Shown here piece by piece: positions 1 to 9,739 of a stretch of DNA of 64,000 nucleotides. The number at the start of each line of letters is the position of its first letter. Within the stretch, counting starts at the first letter, position 1. The notes beneath the pieces are model-generated. The model did not search any database. It saw only the letters and a program-made list of their open reading frames with translations, and had not been told where the DNA came from. The DNA comes from Hymenobacter sp. YC55. GTDB lineage: Bacteria; Bacteroidota; Bacteroidia; Cytophagales; Hymenobacteraceae. Both the position numbers and the translations under genes were made by a program. The stretch covers positions 1 to 64,000 of the forward strand of contig NZ_JARNTX010000001.1 in the NCBI RefSeq assembly GCF_029433095.1, read 5' to 3'.

Positions 1-11
1 GTACACCAGCA

Positions 12-120
12 ATGGTGGCTTTAGCCCGGGTGTTCACCTCTTCCCATTCCGAACAGAGTCGTTAAGCCCCGGAGCGCCTATGGTACTGCCTTCATCGGTG
101 GGAGAGTCGGTCGCCGCCAA
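12..120 (+). rRNA. rrf: 5S ribosomal RNA
   Basis: The segment carries the strongly conserved 5S core: the CACCTCTTCCCATTCCGAAC block near 36-55, AGTCGTTAAGCCCC near 57-70, and GGTACTGC near 81-88. The two ends (TGGTGGC at 13-19 and GCCGCCA at 113-119) pair as helix I, which sets the approximate limits. It is the last gene of an rRNA operon whose 16S and 23S genes would lie to the left, outside the window. Exact ends are good to a few bases. Confidence 0.93.
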
Positions 121-134
121 CCTTACTATAACCT

Positions 135-171
135 GTTCGCCCCTCCGGTTCTGTGCTGTTGAGGGGCGAAC
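135..171 (+). terminator. rRNA operon terminator
   Basis: An 11-base perfect inverted repeat (GTTCGCCCCTC at 135-145, GAGGGGCGAAC at 161-171) is followed by CTGTTTTAA. It sits 15 bases after the 5S gene, where an intrinsic terminator of the rRNA operon is expected. Confidence 0.8.
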
Positions 172-210
172 CTGTTTTAAGGCAGTAGCAGCTAAGTAGA
201 TACACATAAA

Positions 211-242
211 AAAGGCGGTGGGTCCAGAGAGCCACCGCCTTT
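211..242 (-). terminator. Bidirectional terminator of the porU-porV-M16 unit
   Basis: Arms AAAGGCGGTGG (211-221) and CCACCGCCTTT (232-242) pair perfectly around a 10-base loop, with an A-run on the left that becomes a U-run in the minus-strand transcript. It lies about 40 bases after the stop of the minus-strand M16-like gene and can also back up the rRNA terminator. Confidence 0.75.
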
Positions 243-282
243 TATGATATAAACCTCACGCGTGTGTGTACTAGGAGTAGGA

Positions 283-1569
283 CTAGGCCGAGGCGGTAGG
301 CCCGACGATGACTTCGACCAGGTCCTCGGGGCGCAGATACGCTTGGGCCAGGGTTTGTAGCTGGGACGAGCCAACCTCGTTGACTTCTTGTATAAAAGTC
401 GAGTAGTAATTGGACGGCAGGTTTAGAAATATAATTGCTTTGTATTTGTCGCATTGTTCAAATACAGTACTTAGTTCATTAGCGAACTTGCCGGTTACAT
501 AGTTCTTGACTGTTTGTAGCTCATCGTCAGGAATCAGTTCATTTTGTAGCCGGCGAAGCTCGTAGTGAATTTCACTTACAGCATCATAAGCGCTTTCGCC
601 ATTTACGTCGGTGCCGATAGTAAGTGAACAAGCGTGTTCACGAGGATTTACGGTGGAATAGATACCGTAGGTAAATCCTTTGTCCTCACGGATATTCTTC
701 ATTAGGCGAGAGCCAAAATATCCTCCTAGAACTTTGATAAGCACTTGAAGCTTATGAGTATCGGGGTGAGTAAGAGATGGCCAAAGCCGGCCTATACGCA
801 AAGAAGCTTGGAGGCTATCAGCAATAACCTTCTCTTCATATGAAGCGGCCTCCGATAACGTAACATTAGGGGAATATGCATCTGAAGAAGGGAAGTTGCT
901 TGCTTGGCCTAAATAGCTCTTGATGCTTTGCTCATCGGCTTGGCTTACATCACCGCACAAGAAAATCTCAGCCTCTGAAAAATTATAGGCCGTTCGGTAA
1001 TAATCTTGAACCGCAGCTTGAGAAATAGTAGCGAAAACGGACTCGTCGAAGGTCTTTCCGTATGGATAAGCAGGTCCATACAAGTTGCGGGAGAAAAGCT
1101 CAGATGCCAGATAGCTGTTTTTCTGCCGTTCAACTCTGATGTTTTGGATGGTCCTAGTCTTAAGTAGCTCTAATTCCTGTGGTGGGAAGGTGGCTACCGT
1201 TAAAACGTCTTGGACGAGAGGTAGAAGACGTTCAAGGTGACGTGTAAGGCAATAGAGAGTTAAAGTGGCACGGTCGAAACCTTGCTCGCAGTCGAGGGAT
1301 GCACCGTAGAAAGCGACTTCATCGGCTATTTGGCGGGCCGTGCGAGTACGAGTGCCTTCAAGCAACATTCGAGCAGTGAGCAACGACAAACCAGAGACTG
1401 GTTCGTACCATTTGCCAGCCTTGAAGACTACTTGTAAGCGTACTACAGGTTGCGCATCATTGCGCAGCACATGCAAGCGGGCTCCATTAGGGAGCGAAAA
1501 CACGTCAGCCGCGGGCAGCGTTACGCTGGCCAGCGGCTGAACGGGAGGAGCGACTTGGCGGTCGAGCAT
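283..1569 (-). CDS. M16-family (insulinase-fold) protein lacking the zinc site
   Basis: A 428-residue protein with two M16-type half domains. The N-terminal half has the usual opening (LPNGARLHVL, then GKWYEP near residues 52-57), but the place where active members carry HxxEH reads SGLSLLTARMLLEGT, so the metal ligands are missing. The second half keeps the inactive-domain signature RLMKNIREDKGFTYGIYS. In known M16 systems such subunits pair with a catalytic partner or act as a scaffold; no HxxEH partner is in the window. No signal peptide is visible, so it is probably cytoplasmic. The MLDRQVAPP start is, from recall, typical of a conserved Bacteroidota subfamily. It begins 9 bases after the porV stop and is probably cotranscribed with porU-porV. 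Confidence 0.85.
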   Translation of the reverse strand: MLDRQVAPPVQPLASVTLPAADVFSLPNGARLHVLRNDAQPVVRLQVVFKAGKWYEPVSGLSLLTARMLLEGTRTRTARQIADEVAFYGASLDCEQGFDRATLTLYCLTRHLERLLPLVQDVLTVATFPPQELELLKTRTIQNIRVERQKNSYLASELFSRNLYGPAYPYGKTFDESVFATISQAAVQDYYRTAYNFSEAEIFLCGDVSQADEQSIKSYLGQASNFPSSDAYSPNVTLSEAASYEEKVIADSLQASLRIGRLWPSLTHPDTHKLQVLIKVLGGYFGSRLMKNIREDKGFTYGIYSTVNPREHACSLTIGTDVNGESAYDAVSEIHYELRRLQNELIPDDELQTVKNYVTGKFANELSTVFEQCDKYKAIIFLNLPSNYYSTFIQEVNEVGSSQLQTLAQAYLRPEDLVEVIVGPTASA

Positions 1570-1578
1570 CAGAAGGTA

Positions 1579-2790
1579 TTAATTTGTAGGCGTCTCGGTA
1601 CCGGTGCCGAATGCCTGATCTGAATTGTTGAAATTGAAGTGGAGTGAAACCCGAATGGTTTGTGCTAATGGATTTTGTCTGGAGTTGGGTACTAGATAAG
1701 CTCCATCAACTCCGAATACCTGATACCGAACTCCTAAACCAAAGCTGAGGTAGTTACGGTCGCCTTTCACTGGGTTCTCATAGAAGTACCCTACGCGTGC
1801 CATAAGCAGATCGTTGTAGACGTACTCCACACCGGTTGAAATATTTATTTCACGTAGCTCTTCGCGGAATCCGCCGGGAGCATCACTGAAGGAGCCAAAC
1901 ACGCCAGCAGTCGGACTCTTAGCGCGGCGTTTTTCGTTTTCAGCGTCGATGCGTTCTTTTGCAGCCTGTAACTGAACTGGATCAGTGGGCAAAGGTTCCT
2001 CGTAATAAGGAGAAGGAACTAAGAGTTTAGCAAAGTCAGCAGTGAGTGTAATCTTGTTGTAGGCATCCAGCTCGCGCGTAATAGCAGCGCCTAACTTAAG
2101 GGTAGTAGGCAGGAAGTCTGCTTGTTGAGGATTGCTGTAGGTAATCTTGTTGCCAAAATTAGTTATTGCAGCGCCCAGCCCGAGATTATAGTCTGAGGGA
2201 CCAATAGAAAGGTCTTTGTTGTAGTAAAGCCCTAGGTCAACAGCGGCAGCGTTGCCAGGCTTGGAATCTGAACCAACCTGAGTGAGATTGGAGCGGATGT
2301 AGCGTGCCGCTACCCCTACACCTAAATTTTCAGAGAGTCTTTGTCCGTAGGCAACTGTAAATGCATATTCTTTAGGGTTGCCAAAGCCTGTTGGATTATT
2401 ACCAGCGTCACGAAACTCAATCTCGCCCAAGTCGAAATACATGAGCGAAGCCGAGATAGCAGAACGCTCATTGACTTTGGCATAGCCTGATAAGAAGGCC
2501 AAGCCCATGTCGTCGGTGACAGTTTTTAGCCACGGGGTATAGGAAGTGGAAACACTGTACTTATTAGGAGCAAAACCAAGCTTGCCAGCATTATAAAAAG
2601 CTGAGTTGGCATCAGGCGAAATGGCTACACCCGCTTCGCCAAGTGCCGCTGAGCGTGAGTCGGGGCTTATGGAGAGAATAGGAACAGCTGTAGTGATGGT
2701 ATTAGGGGAGGATTGAGCAACTCCTAACAATGGAAAACCTAATAATCCGGTGAAGAGCGTAGAACGCACGGACAGCTTCGAAAAAGTCAT
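1579..2790 (-). CDS. porV: Type IX secretion system outer-membrane protein PorV
   Basis: A 403-residue protein with a signal peptide (about residues 1-25) followed by the PorV/LptO-type opening ISPDSRSAALGEAGVA and SAFYNAGKLGF. The rest is alternating beta-strand sequence of a FadL-like barrel, ending in a C-terminal strand region (SLHFNFNN). PorV is the shuttle and docking protein of the type IX secretion system: it collects cargo from the translocon and carries it to the PorU sortase complex at the cell surface. The gene lies 44 bases after porU on the same strand, an order known in other Bacteroidota. An insertion rich in charged residues (about 255-300, KERIDAENEKRRAK) is probably an extracellular loop. 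Confidence 0.93.
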   Translation of the reverse strand: MTFSKLSVRSTLFTGLLGFPLLGVAQSSPNTITTAVPILSISPDSRSAALGEAGVAISPDANSAFYNAGKLGFAPNKYSVSTSYTPWLKTVTDDMGLAFLSGYAKVNERSAISASLMYFDLGEIEFRDAGNNPTGFGNPKEYAFTVAYGQRLSENLGVGVAARYIRSNLTQVGSDSKPGNAAAVDLGLYYNKDLSIGPSDYNLGLGAAITNFGNKITYSNPQQADFLPTTLKLGAAITRELDAYNKITLTADFAKLLVPSPYYEEPLPTDPVQLQAAKERIDAENEKRRAKSPTAGVFGSFSDAPGGFREELREINISTGVEYVYNDLLMARVGYFYENPVKGDRNYLSFGLGVRYQVFGVDGAYLVPNSRQNPLAQTIRVSLHFNFNNSDQAFGTGTETPTN

Positions 2791-2834
2791 AAAGACAAAG
2801 AAAGATGATGTTGTAGGCGAAGATGCTTATCGAA

Positions 2835-5800
2835 CTAGTTTAAAATTACCAGCTTTTCAAACTTAGAAGTTGTGGACTGATCTTTATTGGAACGTACGCT
2901 CACCCGGTAAACGTACACACCACGGGCTAATTGATCGTTATAGTCATCGCGGCCATTCCAAGAAAGGGTATTATCGTTTAGGCTTTGCGGTACGTGGGAG
3001 CCGCTGCTCGGAATGGTAGCTTGAAGCGTACGAACTAAACGCCCCGCAACAGTGAAAATCTGCACTTGCACCTCAAGGTCTTCGCCTTGGCGATTGTGGT
3101 CGAAATGGAACGTGGTACGGCCTGCAAATGGATTGGGATAGTTTAGCACGTGGCTAAGAGCTAGCTTATCGGTTTGGGCAGCTATGAACTCTATATCACG
3201 GATAGACGAATTATTGAACGTGTCCCACGCCTTGACGTGGAGCACGTGGGGACCTGTACTCAAGTCCTTGAACTGATATTGGATATTGCCAGCCTGGAAA
3301 CTATCGACACTGGCGGTATAGAAGTCGTTGAGGACTGTGAGCTGGGCCGGATTGTTGTCGAGAGTAGCGGTGATTTCATGACCGATACCGGAACCTGCCG
3401 TATTGATGCCGCTTTCGTCGAAGAAGCGAGCCAGGAGGGTAGTAGTAGTGGCCGTAATTCCACCGTATACAAAGGCCATGTTATCCATGTGCAGTGTGAT
3501 TCGTGGCGGAATTGTGTCTTGATTGGCGGACGAAGATGCTCCCCCTATAGGCACAGCACGGTATCCGTGGGCATCTGTTAAGCGGACGGTGTCTTTTGCG
3601 TAAAGGCTGATCTTGCCTAACCCAATGTTGTAGTTAATGTCGCGGGGAACTACGAATTGCAGTGAAAAACGACCTGCTTTTACCGTTGCCTGGCCAGAGT
3701 AAATAATGTTCTCTTGTATTTGAATAGGCGCTAATTCGTTTGGCATATTGAGGATTTTGTAGTCCTCAACTGTGGTGGTAGTGGGCTTTTCATAAACAAC
3801 AACCTGAGCAGTACCAGAGAAGTCTGTATCAACGGCTGCTGTGATAGAACTGCCGTTACGCACCGAACCTGAAAGCTGTATTGTTGATAAAGCTTTAAGC
3901 GTATCAGTAGATGTAGTGCTGAATGGCTTTCCATTGATGGCATCTAGAGTCATTGCCAGCTTTGGCCGTGCCAACTGCATACATGGGTCACCTAAAAGCA
4001 CGTAGTTACGGCCCAACACGTTGTTAGCAACGCTAGCTTTAGCATAGCGAATAGCTTCACCAATACGCCTAACAGAAGCGCTTGAAATAGTGAGAACAGA
4101 ATCAAGAAATACCCCCGCCTGTGCATCCGAAAATACAACTCGAGTGGTAGTATATAATCCAACAGCACCACCTTCGGTATCAGTAAGAGCTTGCTCTCCA
4201 GCTGAATCTTTTAAAGGATTATCATAATAGCTAAAGTCACAAGTACCAGTCACTAGAAAGGTGAGCTTATTCTTGTTGAGTAAGCGTAGAACAGTATTAT
4301 GATTTAAAATCTGTTCTTGGGTCAAACCATCGGGACCACCATGGCCGTTGTAATCAATAATAAGAGATCCTTGCTCAAAGGACTCATCAAAGGCGAGCTC
4401 AGCATCAGGCGACCTTTGACCAGAGGCCCCATTGATTTGCTGATACATATCTAGGTAAACTTTGCGGATATTAAAAGCTGGCTGCTGTCTAATAACGTCG
4501 GCTAATAACCCCTCTGCCAACCTTATGTGTTGGCCATTGTCTTCATCGTCAGCGACAAAAGTAATTCGGTTACGCCAGTTGCTCATGGCAGTCGTTTTAA
4601 AATCATAGTCAATGAGCTTCTGAACTACTCGGCTTGCTTGCGTAGTAATTGATTGGCCACTTGGAATACGCACGGGCAAACGACCTACGCTAATGTCCAT
4701 CAATTCGACTTGTCCGCCATTTTCAGCCCATTCGCCTTCGTTATCGTCTAATAAAGCGTAGTAATCATCAGAGCAAAAAGTTTGCTGCCCAATCTGCCTG
4801 TCACGCCCCCAGATCTGCGAAAATGACTCCCGTGATTCATAAGTGGGTACAAAGTTCTGGGCACTAATACCCGGCGCTTTGTAATTATAGGAGGCATCGC
4901 CGAAGAGTAATAAATATTGCTGCTTGCTAGGAGAGGCCCTTCGATCGTATACCATCTTCATCATATCGCGAATAGCAGTAACATCTTGTCCACCTGAACC
5001 GAATTCATTATAGACTTGCGTTGTAGTTACTACTTCCACTTTTAGTTTGTCGTGAGTACGGCGGTGTGCTGCTAATCGATCGGCTTCTGATTTGAAGAGT
5101 GGATGTGTGACAATAACTAAATCAATAGTAGAATTGAGGGCTGAATGCAAATTTTGATTGGCTACTCGACCAAAATTGCTAGGCTTATCGAAATTACTAG
5201 TGGGATTGAAGGCAATGAACTCACGCAAAGAGTCAGTCGGCGCTACAAATGAACCTGTTGTGCTTACTAGATACGATTTGGCCCGGCGTGGATTTGTGAC
5301 ATCCCATACAAAGGCGCCTGTGCCACCTGTTATGTCGAATTGGCTGATACGACCTGGCTGCAAATTGTTGAAGGAGCGAAATTCTAAGGCAGAACCGCTA
5401 AGCTGAAGTGATTTTATTGCGTTCACTTCTATATAATCGAGATAACCAGTATCAGACGCATCAGAGCCTGAATAGGTGAGTCCAATACGAAGTGGGGCTA
5501 CAGAAGAAGTAACGCTAATGGAGTAAGTTTCGACACTAGCATTTGCAAACTCCGGATTCTTGCGAATTTCTTCATTGTTGGGAACGCCAGCAATAAGTTG
5601 ACTGCCTAGTTGGGTTTCGTTGACGGACAGCCGGAACGATTGTGCATTTAGGGAAGTGCCAGCTAGGGAGGCTGTCACTTGTACTTGGGTACCAGCTATC
5701 AGATTGGTGATCTGGCTAAAAGAAAAAGTTTGAGAAGTGCCATTGAGCAGGCCTTCACCTAGCCACTGCCGGCCTGACTTAGCTAGGTTTACTTTCTCCT

Positions 5801-6758
5801 TCTCGTAAAACTCACGTTCCGCGAACTGCGAAATAGCGGGAGCATTGGCAGGGCCTACGGCAGGAGCAGCCTGCACCCGGCGGCCGGTGCGCGGAGGAGC
5901 CGCTACTGTCACGAAGTAGTAAGCTGTATCAGAATAGATGTTTTGGATATGCTGAAAGCGTTGTGTATTAGGCACTCGCTCCCAAGTGTGAGGACCACGG
6001 GCGTAAAACAAAAAATACTCATTGTTCTCCAGCGTAGCATTCGTATTGCCAGAGAAGTATATGGCGTTTTCTGCTAGGTCGTCGGGGCGTGGGGTACTGA
6101 TGGGCTGCGGCAGGAGGCCGGTAGCATTTCCATAAACCTGAAGGCGGCTAGGATCGACGCTGGCTATGTCGTTGCCGAACAGGGTGCGCAGGAAATCGTA
6201 GTCCAGTTTGAAGATGCCGCTTTTAGCTACACCTATTTTATACCAGTTGCCAGTGGCAAGCACGGAGGTGTTGGCATGTGTGATTTGCTGGACACGACGG
6301 GCCGGGGGAGAGCCCAGAACATAGCTGTACTCGGCTGAAACCAACTTCTCGTACTGGCCGCTCTGTGTGCTGCGGCGCACGGCTGGAATTGTTACGATGC
6401 TAATCAACTGCCCTTGCTGGGTGCCTTCGGATACTGCTAGCGTGGTAGCTAGAGGCAGTGAAGCAGCTTTAAATACTGCGGCGTCGGCGGCAGAGAAAGG
6501 CTCATACACTGCATTGCGCAGTTCTCCTTCGGTTGCCGGACCCGGTACGTTCAGGACGTAATGGCTAAACAACGACCCTGTGCGGTATTGAGCACCTGCA
6601 AACGAAGGTACTTTGCGCAACCTATAGTCTGATCCTGGTACTTCGTTGTACCCTTGCCAGCGCAGTCGAATAGCTACCGACTGGCGACCATTCTGGGCTT
6701 GTGCTGCAAGCCCGAACAGCAGGCAGCAACTAATTACTAAAAGAGTAAAGCAGCGCAT
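2835..6758 (-). CDS. porU: Type IX secretion system sortase PorU (C25 family)
   Basis: A 1307-residue surface protease-like enzyme that removes the C-terminal sorting domain of T9SS cargo and attaches the cargo to lipopolysaccharide. The start chosen is the ATG at 6758, which gives a clean signal peptide (RCFTLLVISCCLLFGLAAQA); an upstream ATG at 6800 would add 14 unlikely residues. The gingipain-type catalytic pair is visible: His806 in DYNGHGG and Cys840 in GTCDFSYYDN. An Ig-like region follows, and the end (YPNPFAGRTTFHF to KFEKLVILN) is itself a type A sorting-domain fold, as in characterised PorU proteins. It is the first gene of a minus-strand unit with porV and the M16-like gene. Confidence 0.93.
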   Translation of the reverse strand: MRCFTLLVISCCLLFGLAAQAQNGRQSVAIRLRWQGYNEVPGSDYRLRKVPSFAGAQYRTGSLFSHYVLNVPGPATEGELRNAVYEPFSAADAAVFKAASLPLATTLAVSEGTQQGQLISIVTIPAVRRSTQSGQYEKLVSAEYSYVLGSPPARRVQQITHANTSVLATGNWYKIGVAKSGIFKLDYDFLRTLFGNDIASVDPSRLQVYGNATGLLPQPISTPRPDDLAENAIYFSGNTNATLENNEYFLFYARGPHTWERVPNTQRFQHIQNIYSDTAYYFVTVAAPPRTGRRVQAAPAVGPANAPAISQFAEREFYEKEKVNLAKSGRQWLGEGLLNGTSQTFSFSQITNLIAGTQVQVTASLAGTSLNAQSFRLSVNETQLGSQLIAGVPNNEEIRKNPEFANASVETYSISVTSSVAPLRIGLTYSGSDASDTGYLDYIEVNAIKSLQLSGSALEFRSFNNLQPGRISQFDITGGTGAFVWDVTNPRRAKSYLVSTTGSFVAPTDSLREFIAFNPTSNFDKPSNFGRVANQNLHSALNSTIDLVIVTHPLFKSEADRLAAHRRTHDKLKVEVVTTTQVYNEFGSGGQDVTAIRDMMKMVYDRRASPSKQQYLLLFGDASYNYKAPGISAQNFVPTYESRESFSQIWGRDRQIGQQTFCSDDYYALLDDNEGEWAENGGQVELMDISVGRLPVRIPSGQSITTQASRVVQKLIDYDFKTTAMSNWRNRITFVADDEDNGQHIRLAEGLLADVIRQQPAFNIRKVYLDMYQQINGASGQRSPDAELAFDESFEQGSLIIDYNGHGGPDGLTQEQILNHNTVLRLLNKNKLTFLVTGTCDFSYYDNPLKDSAGEQALTDTEGGAVGLYTTTRVVFSDAQAGVFLDSVLTISSASVRRIGEAIRYAKASVANNVLGRNYVLLGDPCMQLARPKLAMTLDAINGKPFSTTSTDTLKALSTIQLSGSVRNGSSITAAVDTDFSGTAQVVVYEKPTTTTVEDYKILNMPNELAPIQIQENIIYSGQATVKAGRFSLQFVVPRDINYNIGLGKISLYAKDTVRLTDAHGYRAVPIGGASSSANQDTIPPRITLHMDNMAFVYGGITATTTTLLARFFDESGINTAGSGIGHEITATLDNNPAQLTVLNDFYTASVDSFQAGNIQYQFKDLSTGPHVLHVKAWDTFNNSSIRDIEFIAAQTDKLALSHVLNYPNPFAGRTTFHFDHNRQGEDLEVQVQIFTVAGRLVRTLQATIPSSGSHVPQSLNDNTLSWNGRDDYNDQLARGVYVYRVSVRSNKDQSTTSKFEKLVILN

Positions 6759-6895
6759 AAGGGTGTGTTCGATAAGCAGTTGTAATGTGGTGGCTAACAA
6801 TGGGCACTAAACAAGCTCGACCTTATGAGGGTTCACCGGTAGTTGTTTAGTTTAACTTGTTAGCTATTTAAATATTGTAATGAACCTCACAAATA

Positions 6896-7585
6896 TCAGC
6901 CTACCGAGGGGCGCAACATAGACAGAACCACATAGAGCAGCACTACCAGCGGAATAGCTGTGGCTTGCATGCCCAACAGTAGGGCGACGGTCAAGAGCAA
7001 AAACACGAACTGTACCCCATTATCCTGCCAACTCAAGTTCTTGAATTTGAGGGCAAACAACGGAATTTCGGCCACCAGCAACCCGGACAGCAGCACCGTT
7101 AGGCCAACCAGCACCCAAGGGTTCAGAATAAAGCTGCTGATGTGGAAGGAGTCATGAGCCAAGATGAGCGGGAGGGAGGCTACCACTAGGGTACAGGCCG
7201 GGGTAGGGAGCCCAATAAAGGAAGTGGTTTGCCGCGTGTCGTTGTTGAACTTAGCAAGCCGCAGAGCTGAAAATATCGTGACAATAAAGCCTGCGTAAGG
7301 CAGCCAGGATGGGGAGGCTACCTTTGGGTCCATCAGCAAATCAAAGAGAAAGGCACCTGGTACTACACCAAACGAAACCATATCCGCCAACGAATCCAAG
7401 TCTTTGCCGATGGGTGAGGAAGCGTGTAAGGCGCGTGCTAGCAAACCATCGGCAAAGTCGAAGGCGGCGGCCAAGCCCACGAAGTAGGCAGCCGTTTGGA
7501 GGTTGCCAGCAAAGATCTGTGTCAGCGCCAAGCAGCCTGCAAACAAGTTGAGACAGGTAATGGCGTTCGGAAGGTGGTTTTTCAA
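6896..7585 (-). CDS. pssA: CDP-diacylglycerol-serine O-phosphatidyltransferase
   Basis: A 229-residue integral membrane enzyme of the CDP-alcohol phosphatidyltransferase family. The full signature D-x2-D-G-x2-A-R-x8-G-x3-D-x3-D is present (Asp43, Asp46-Gly47, Ala50-Arg51, Gly60, Asp64, Asp68). It makes phosphatidylserine from CDP-diacylglycerol and serine, the precursor of phosphatidylethanolamine. The HLPNAITCLNLFAGC opening is typical of the PssA branch in this phylum, which supports the TTG start at 7585; no ATG lies at a matching place. About six membrane segments follow. It stands alone on the minus strand between porU and the metallo-hydrolase. Confidence 0.88.
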   Translation of the reverse strand: MKNHLPNAITCLNLFAGCLALTQIFAGNLQTAAYFVGLAAAFDFADGLLARALHASSPIGKDLDSLADMVSFGVVPGAFLFDLLMDPKVASPSWLPYAGFIVTIFSALRLAKFNNDTRQTTSFIGLPTPACTLVVASLPLILAHDSFHISSFILNPWVLVGLTVLLSGLLVAEIPLFALKFKNLSWQDNGVQFVFLLLTVALLLGMQATAIPLVVLLYVVLSMLRPSVG

Positions 7586-7695
7586 GGGGCTTGAAGAATT
7601 GAGCCTTGGAGTACTGATGAGCTAGGTAGGATCTGTAGTTTGGAAGGAATGAAAAAGCGTAACATTCCGCCCACCACGATTTTCCGAGAGATACG

Positions 7696-8331
7696 CTAGT
7701 TTAAAAAAGGATTGGTCCGGCGCTCCACACCAATGCTGGTAGCCGGGCCGTGACCAGGGTACACCGTTACTTCGTCGGGGAGGGTGAGAAGCTGCGTTTC
7801 GATGCTGCGGATGAGCGTGGCATAGTCGCCGCCGGGCAGGTCGGTGCGGCCGATGCTGCTTTTGAATAGCACGTCGCCCCCAATGACGGTTGAAGTAGGA
7901 GCGTGATAGAACACCACATGGCCAGGCGCATGGCCCGGAGCAAAGCGCACTTCGAGCGTAGTGTCACCAAATTGAACCGGGACCTCAGGCGTCAGGAAGC
8001 CAGTAGGCTCGGCTGATGCATAAGCGGGAAACCCATAACTGGACGCGTAGCTCGACACAGCACGTAGTGTAGCTAAGTCTGCTTCGTGGATCAGGAAAGG
8101 AACTTTGTAAGTGTCGAGGACGAACTGGTTGCCGAGCACATGGTCGATGTGGCAGTGGGTATTCAGCAGCAACACAACGTTAAGGTTTTGTGCTTCCACA
8201 AAATTGCGGAGGGCTTGCTGCTCGGCCCGGTCATAACAGCCAGGATCTACAATAACGCACTGGCCGGTAGCATCGTGAAGCAGGTAGGTGTTTTCGGAGA
8301 AGGCATTGAAGGTGAACCCGGAAACAGTCAT
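7696..8331 (-). CDS. MBL-fold metallo-hydrolase (glyoxalase II-like)
   Basis: A 211-residue metallo-beta-lactamase-fold hydrolase. The metal-binding motif HCHIDH (His59, His61, Asp63, His64) is followed by further ligand motifs APGHAPGH, GGDVLF and YPGHG. The size and the FSENTYLL opening match the small glyoxalase II-like branch that hydrolyses thioesters, but the substrate cannot be read from sequence. The start at 8331 (MTVSGFTFNAF) is preferred over the ATG at 8406, which would add 25 non-family residues. It is divergent from the FAD oxidoreductase gene across about 250 bases. Confidence 0.85.
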   Translation of the reverse strand: MTVSGFTFNAFSENTYLLHDATGQCVIVDPGCYDRAEQQALRNFVEAQNLNVVLLLNTHCHIDHVLGNQFVLDTYKVPFLIHEADLATLRAVSSYASSYGFPAYASAEPTGFLTPEVPVQFGDTTLEVRFAPGHAPGHVVFYHAPTSTVIGGDVLFKSSIGRTDLPGGDYATLIRSIETQLLTLPDEVTVYPGHGPATSIGVERRTNPFLN

Positions 8332-8583
8332 GAAGAAAAGAAAAAAGCAAGCCAAATTGGAACCGGGTGGTAAGTTACGAGTCTTATCAGTAGAACGGAT
8401 TACCATGAGTAGATCAGTTGCGCTACTACCAGCCGGAACTACTTATGAACGTAGCTATACAGTGAAACAATATAGTGGTTTGCTATACTTGTTCGGGGGC
8501 CACCCAAGCGGTACAGTAGAGCCCTATACTTGCCTCCTGAAAGTAGCTTGAACTTCCGTTTTACGCTTGTACTTATAACCTCA

Positions 8584-9681
8584 ATGAAGGAATACGATTA
8601 CCTGATTCTCGGCCATGGTATTGCGGGAGCCACGCTAGCTTGGGAACTGCGGCGGCGGGGCCGTACGGTACTGGTGCTGGATGGCAACCAACCCGATACA
8701 GCTTCGAAAGTGGCCGCAGGACTGATAAACCCAGTAGCCGGCAAACGCTTTGCCTTGGCTTGGCGAGCCGACGAGTTACTGCCAGCTGCCAGTGCGTTTT
8801 ATCGAGAGCTAGAGCAGCACTTCAAGCAGCCATTTTTCTATGAGCTACCTATCTGGAAGTTGTTTTCGTCGGTGGCGGAGCAGAACACGATGGTAGCCCG
8901 TAGCGCCGACCTGCCCTGGCAGGATTTCGTGGAAGAGGCCGGTACCCCTCTGCCTCCAACAGCTGGAGTGCGTGATGAATTTGGTGGTCTTCGTATTCGG
9001 CGCGGAGGGTACGTGCAACTAAATGACTTGTTGGCCGCTCTTACCCGCGAACAGCTGGCAAACGGCGGGCTCGAATATGAAACTTTCGATTGGGAGCAAC
9101 TCGTTACCGGGCCAACCGGTATTACGTATGCGGGTCGCGTGCGCGCACGACATTTCGTTTGTTGTGAAGGTGCCGCGGCTGTTGAAAATCCGTACTTTCA
9201 GTGGCTGCCCCTCACTCCTAACCAGGGCGAGGTGCTCGATGTAGAATGCCAGGGCCTTTCGCAGGACCAGGTGCTCAACAAGGGAGCTTACGTGGTGCCG
9301 CTCGGCAACGGGCAGTTCCGGGTGGGAGCCACTTACCGCTGGCCTCCGTTTGCCGAAGGCACTACGCTAGAAGCTCTAGCGGAACTCAGTGGGCGGTTAG
9401 CAGCCACCACTGATTTGCCGTTCGCGGTGCGGGCGCAAAGGGCGGGTGTTAGGCCTGCTGTGCGCGACCGAAAACCGCTGCTAGGCCGGCATCCGGAAGT
9501 GCCAGAGTTGAGTATATTTAATGGCTTCGGCTCGAAGGGTGTAATGCTGGCTCCGCGGCTGGCTGCCTTACTAGCCGACCATCTTGAAAATCCGGCCATT
9601 GAATTGTGGCCTGAAGTCAATATTAAGCGTTACCAAACGTTGTACAAGGCGGCTTTTCGGGCCGTTCAAATTTCTTCCTGA
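8584..9681 (+). CDS. FAD-dependent oxidoreductase (DAO family)
   Basis: A 365-residue flavoprotein with an N-terminal Rossmann dinucleotide fold: YLILGHGIAGATLAWEL has the GxGxxG motif, followed by the acidic end of strand two (VLVLD). The C-terminal part contains the DAO-type GVRPAVRDRKPLLGRHP and FGSKGVMLAPRLA segments that close the FAD site. The family oxidises amino acids or related amines; this branch resembles the oxidoreductase module of MnmC and thiamine ThiO-type enzymes, but the substrate is not identified. The ATG at 8584 is chosen because MKEYDYLILG is the natural start; an upstream TTG at 8530 adds 18 residues of non-family sequence. TATACTTG at 8525-8532 could be a weak -7 element. 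Confidence 0.82.
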   Translation: MKEYDYLILGHGIAGATLAWELRRRGRTVLVLDGNQPDTASKVAAGLINPVAGKRFALAWRADELLPAASAFYRELEQHFKQPFFYELPIWKLFSSVAEQNTMVARSADLPWQDFVEEAGTPLPPTAGVRDEFGGLRIRRGGYVQLNDLLAALTREQLANGGLEYETFDWEQLVTGPTGITYAGRVRARHFVCCEGAAAVENPYFQWLPLTPNQGEVLDVECQGLSQDQVLNKGAYVVPLGNGQFRVGATYRWPPFAEGTTLEALAELSGRLAATTDLPFAVRAQRAGVRPAVRDRKPLLGRHPEVPELSIFNGFGSKGVMLAPRLAALLADHLENPAIELWPEVNIKRYQTLYKAAFRAVQISS

Positions 9682-9739
9682 AGCACAACGGCTCTTCATC
9701 CTCCCTGGAGTCGCCCTTTGTTTACCGCAGTCATTGGCT

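Noticed and set aside
9584..9739. Upstream extension of the 9740 gene
   Set aside because: It runs through the end of the FAD oxidoreductase gene and would block the signal peptide.
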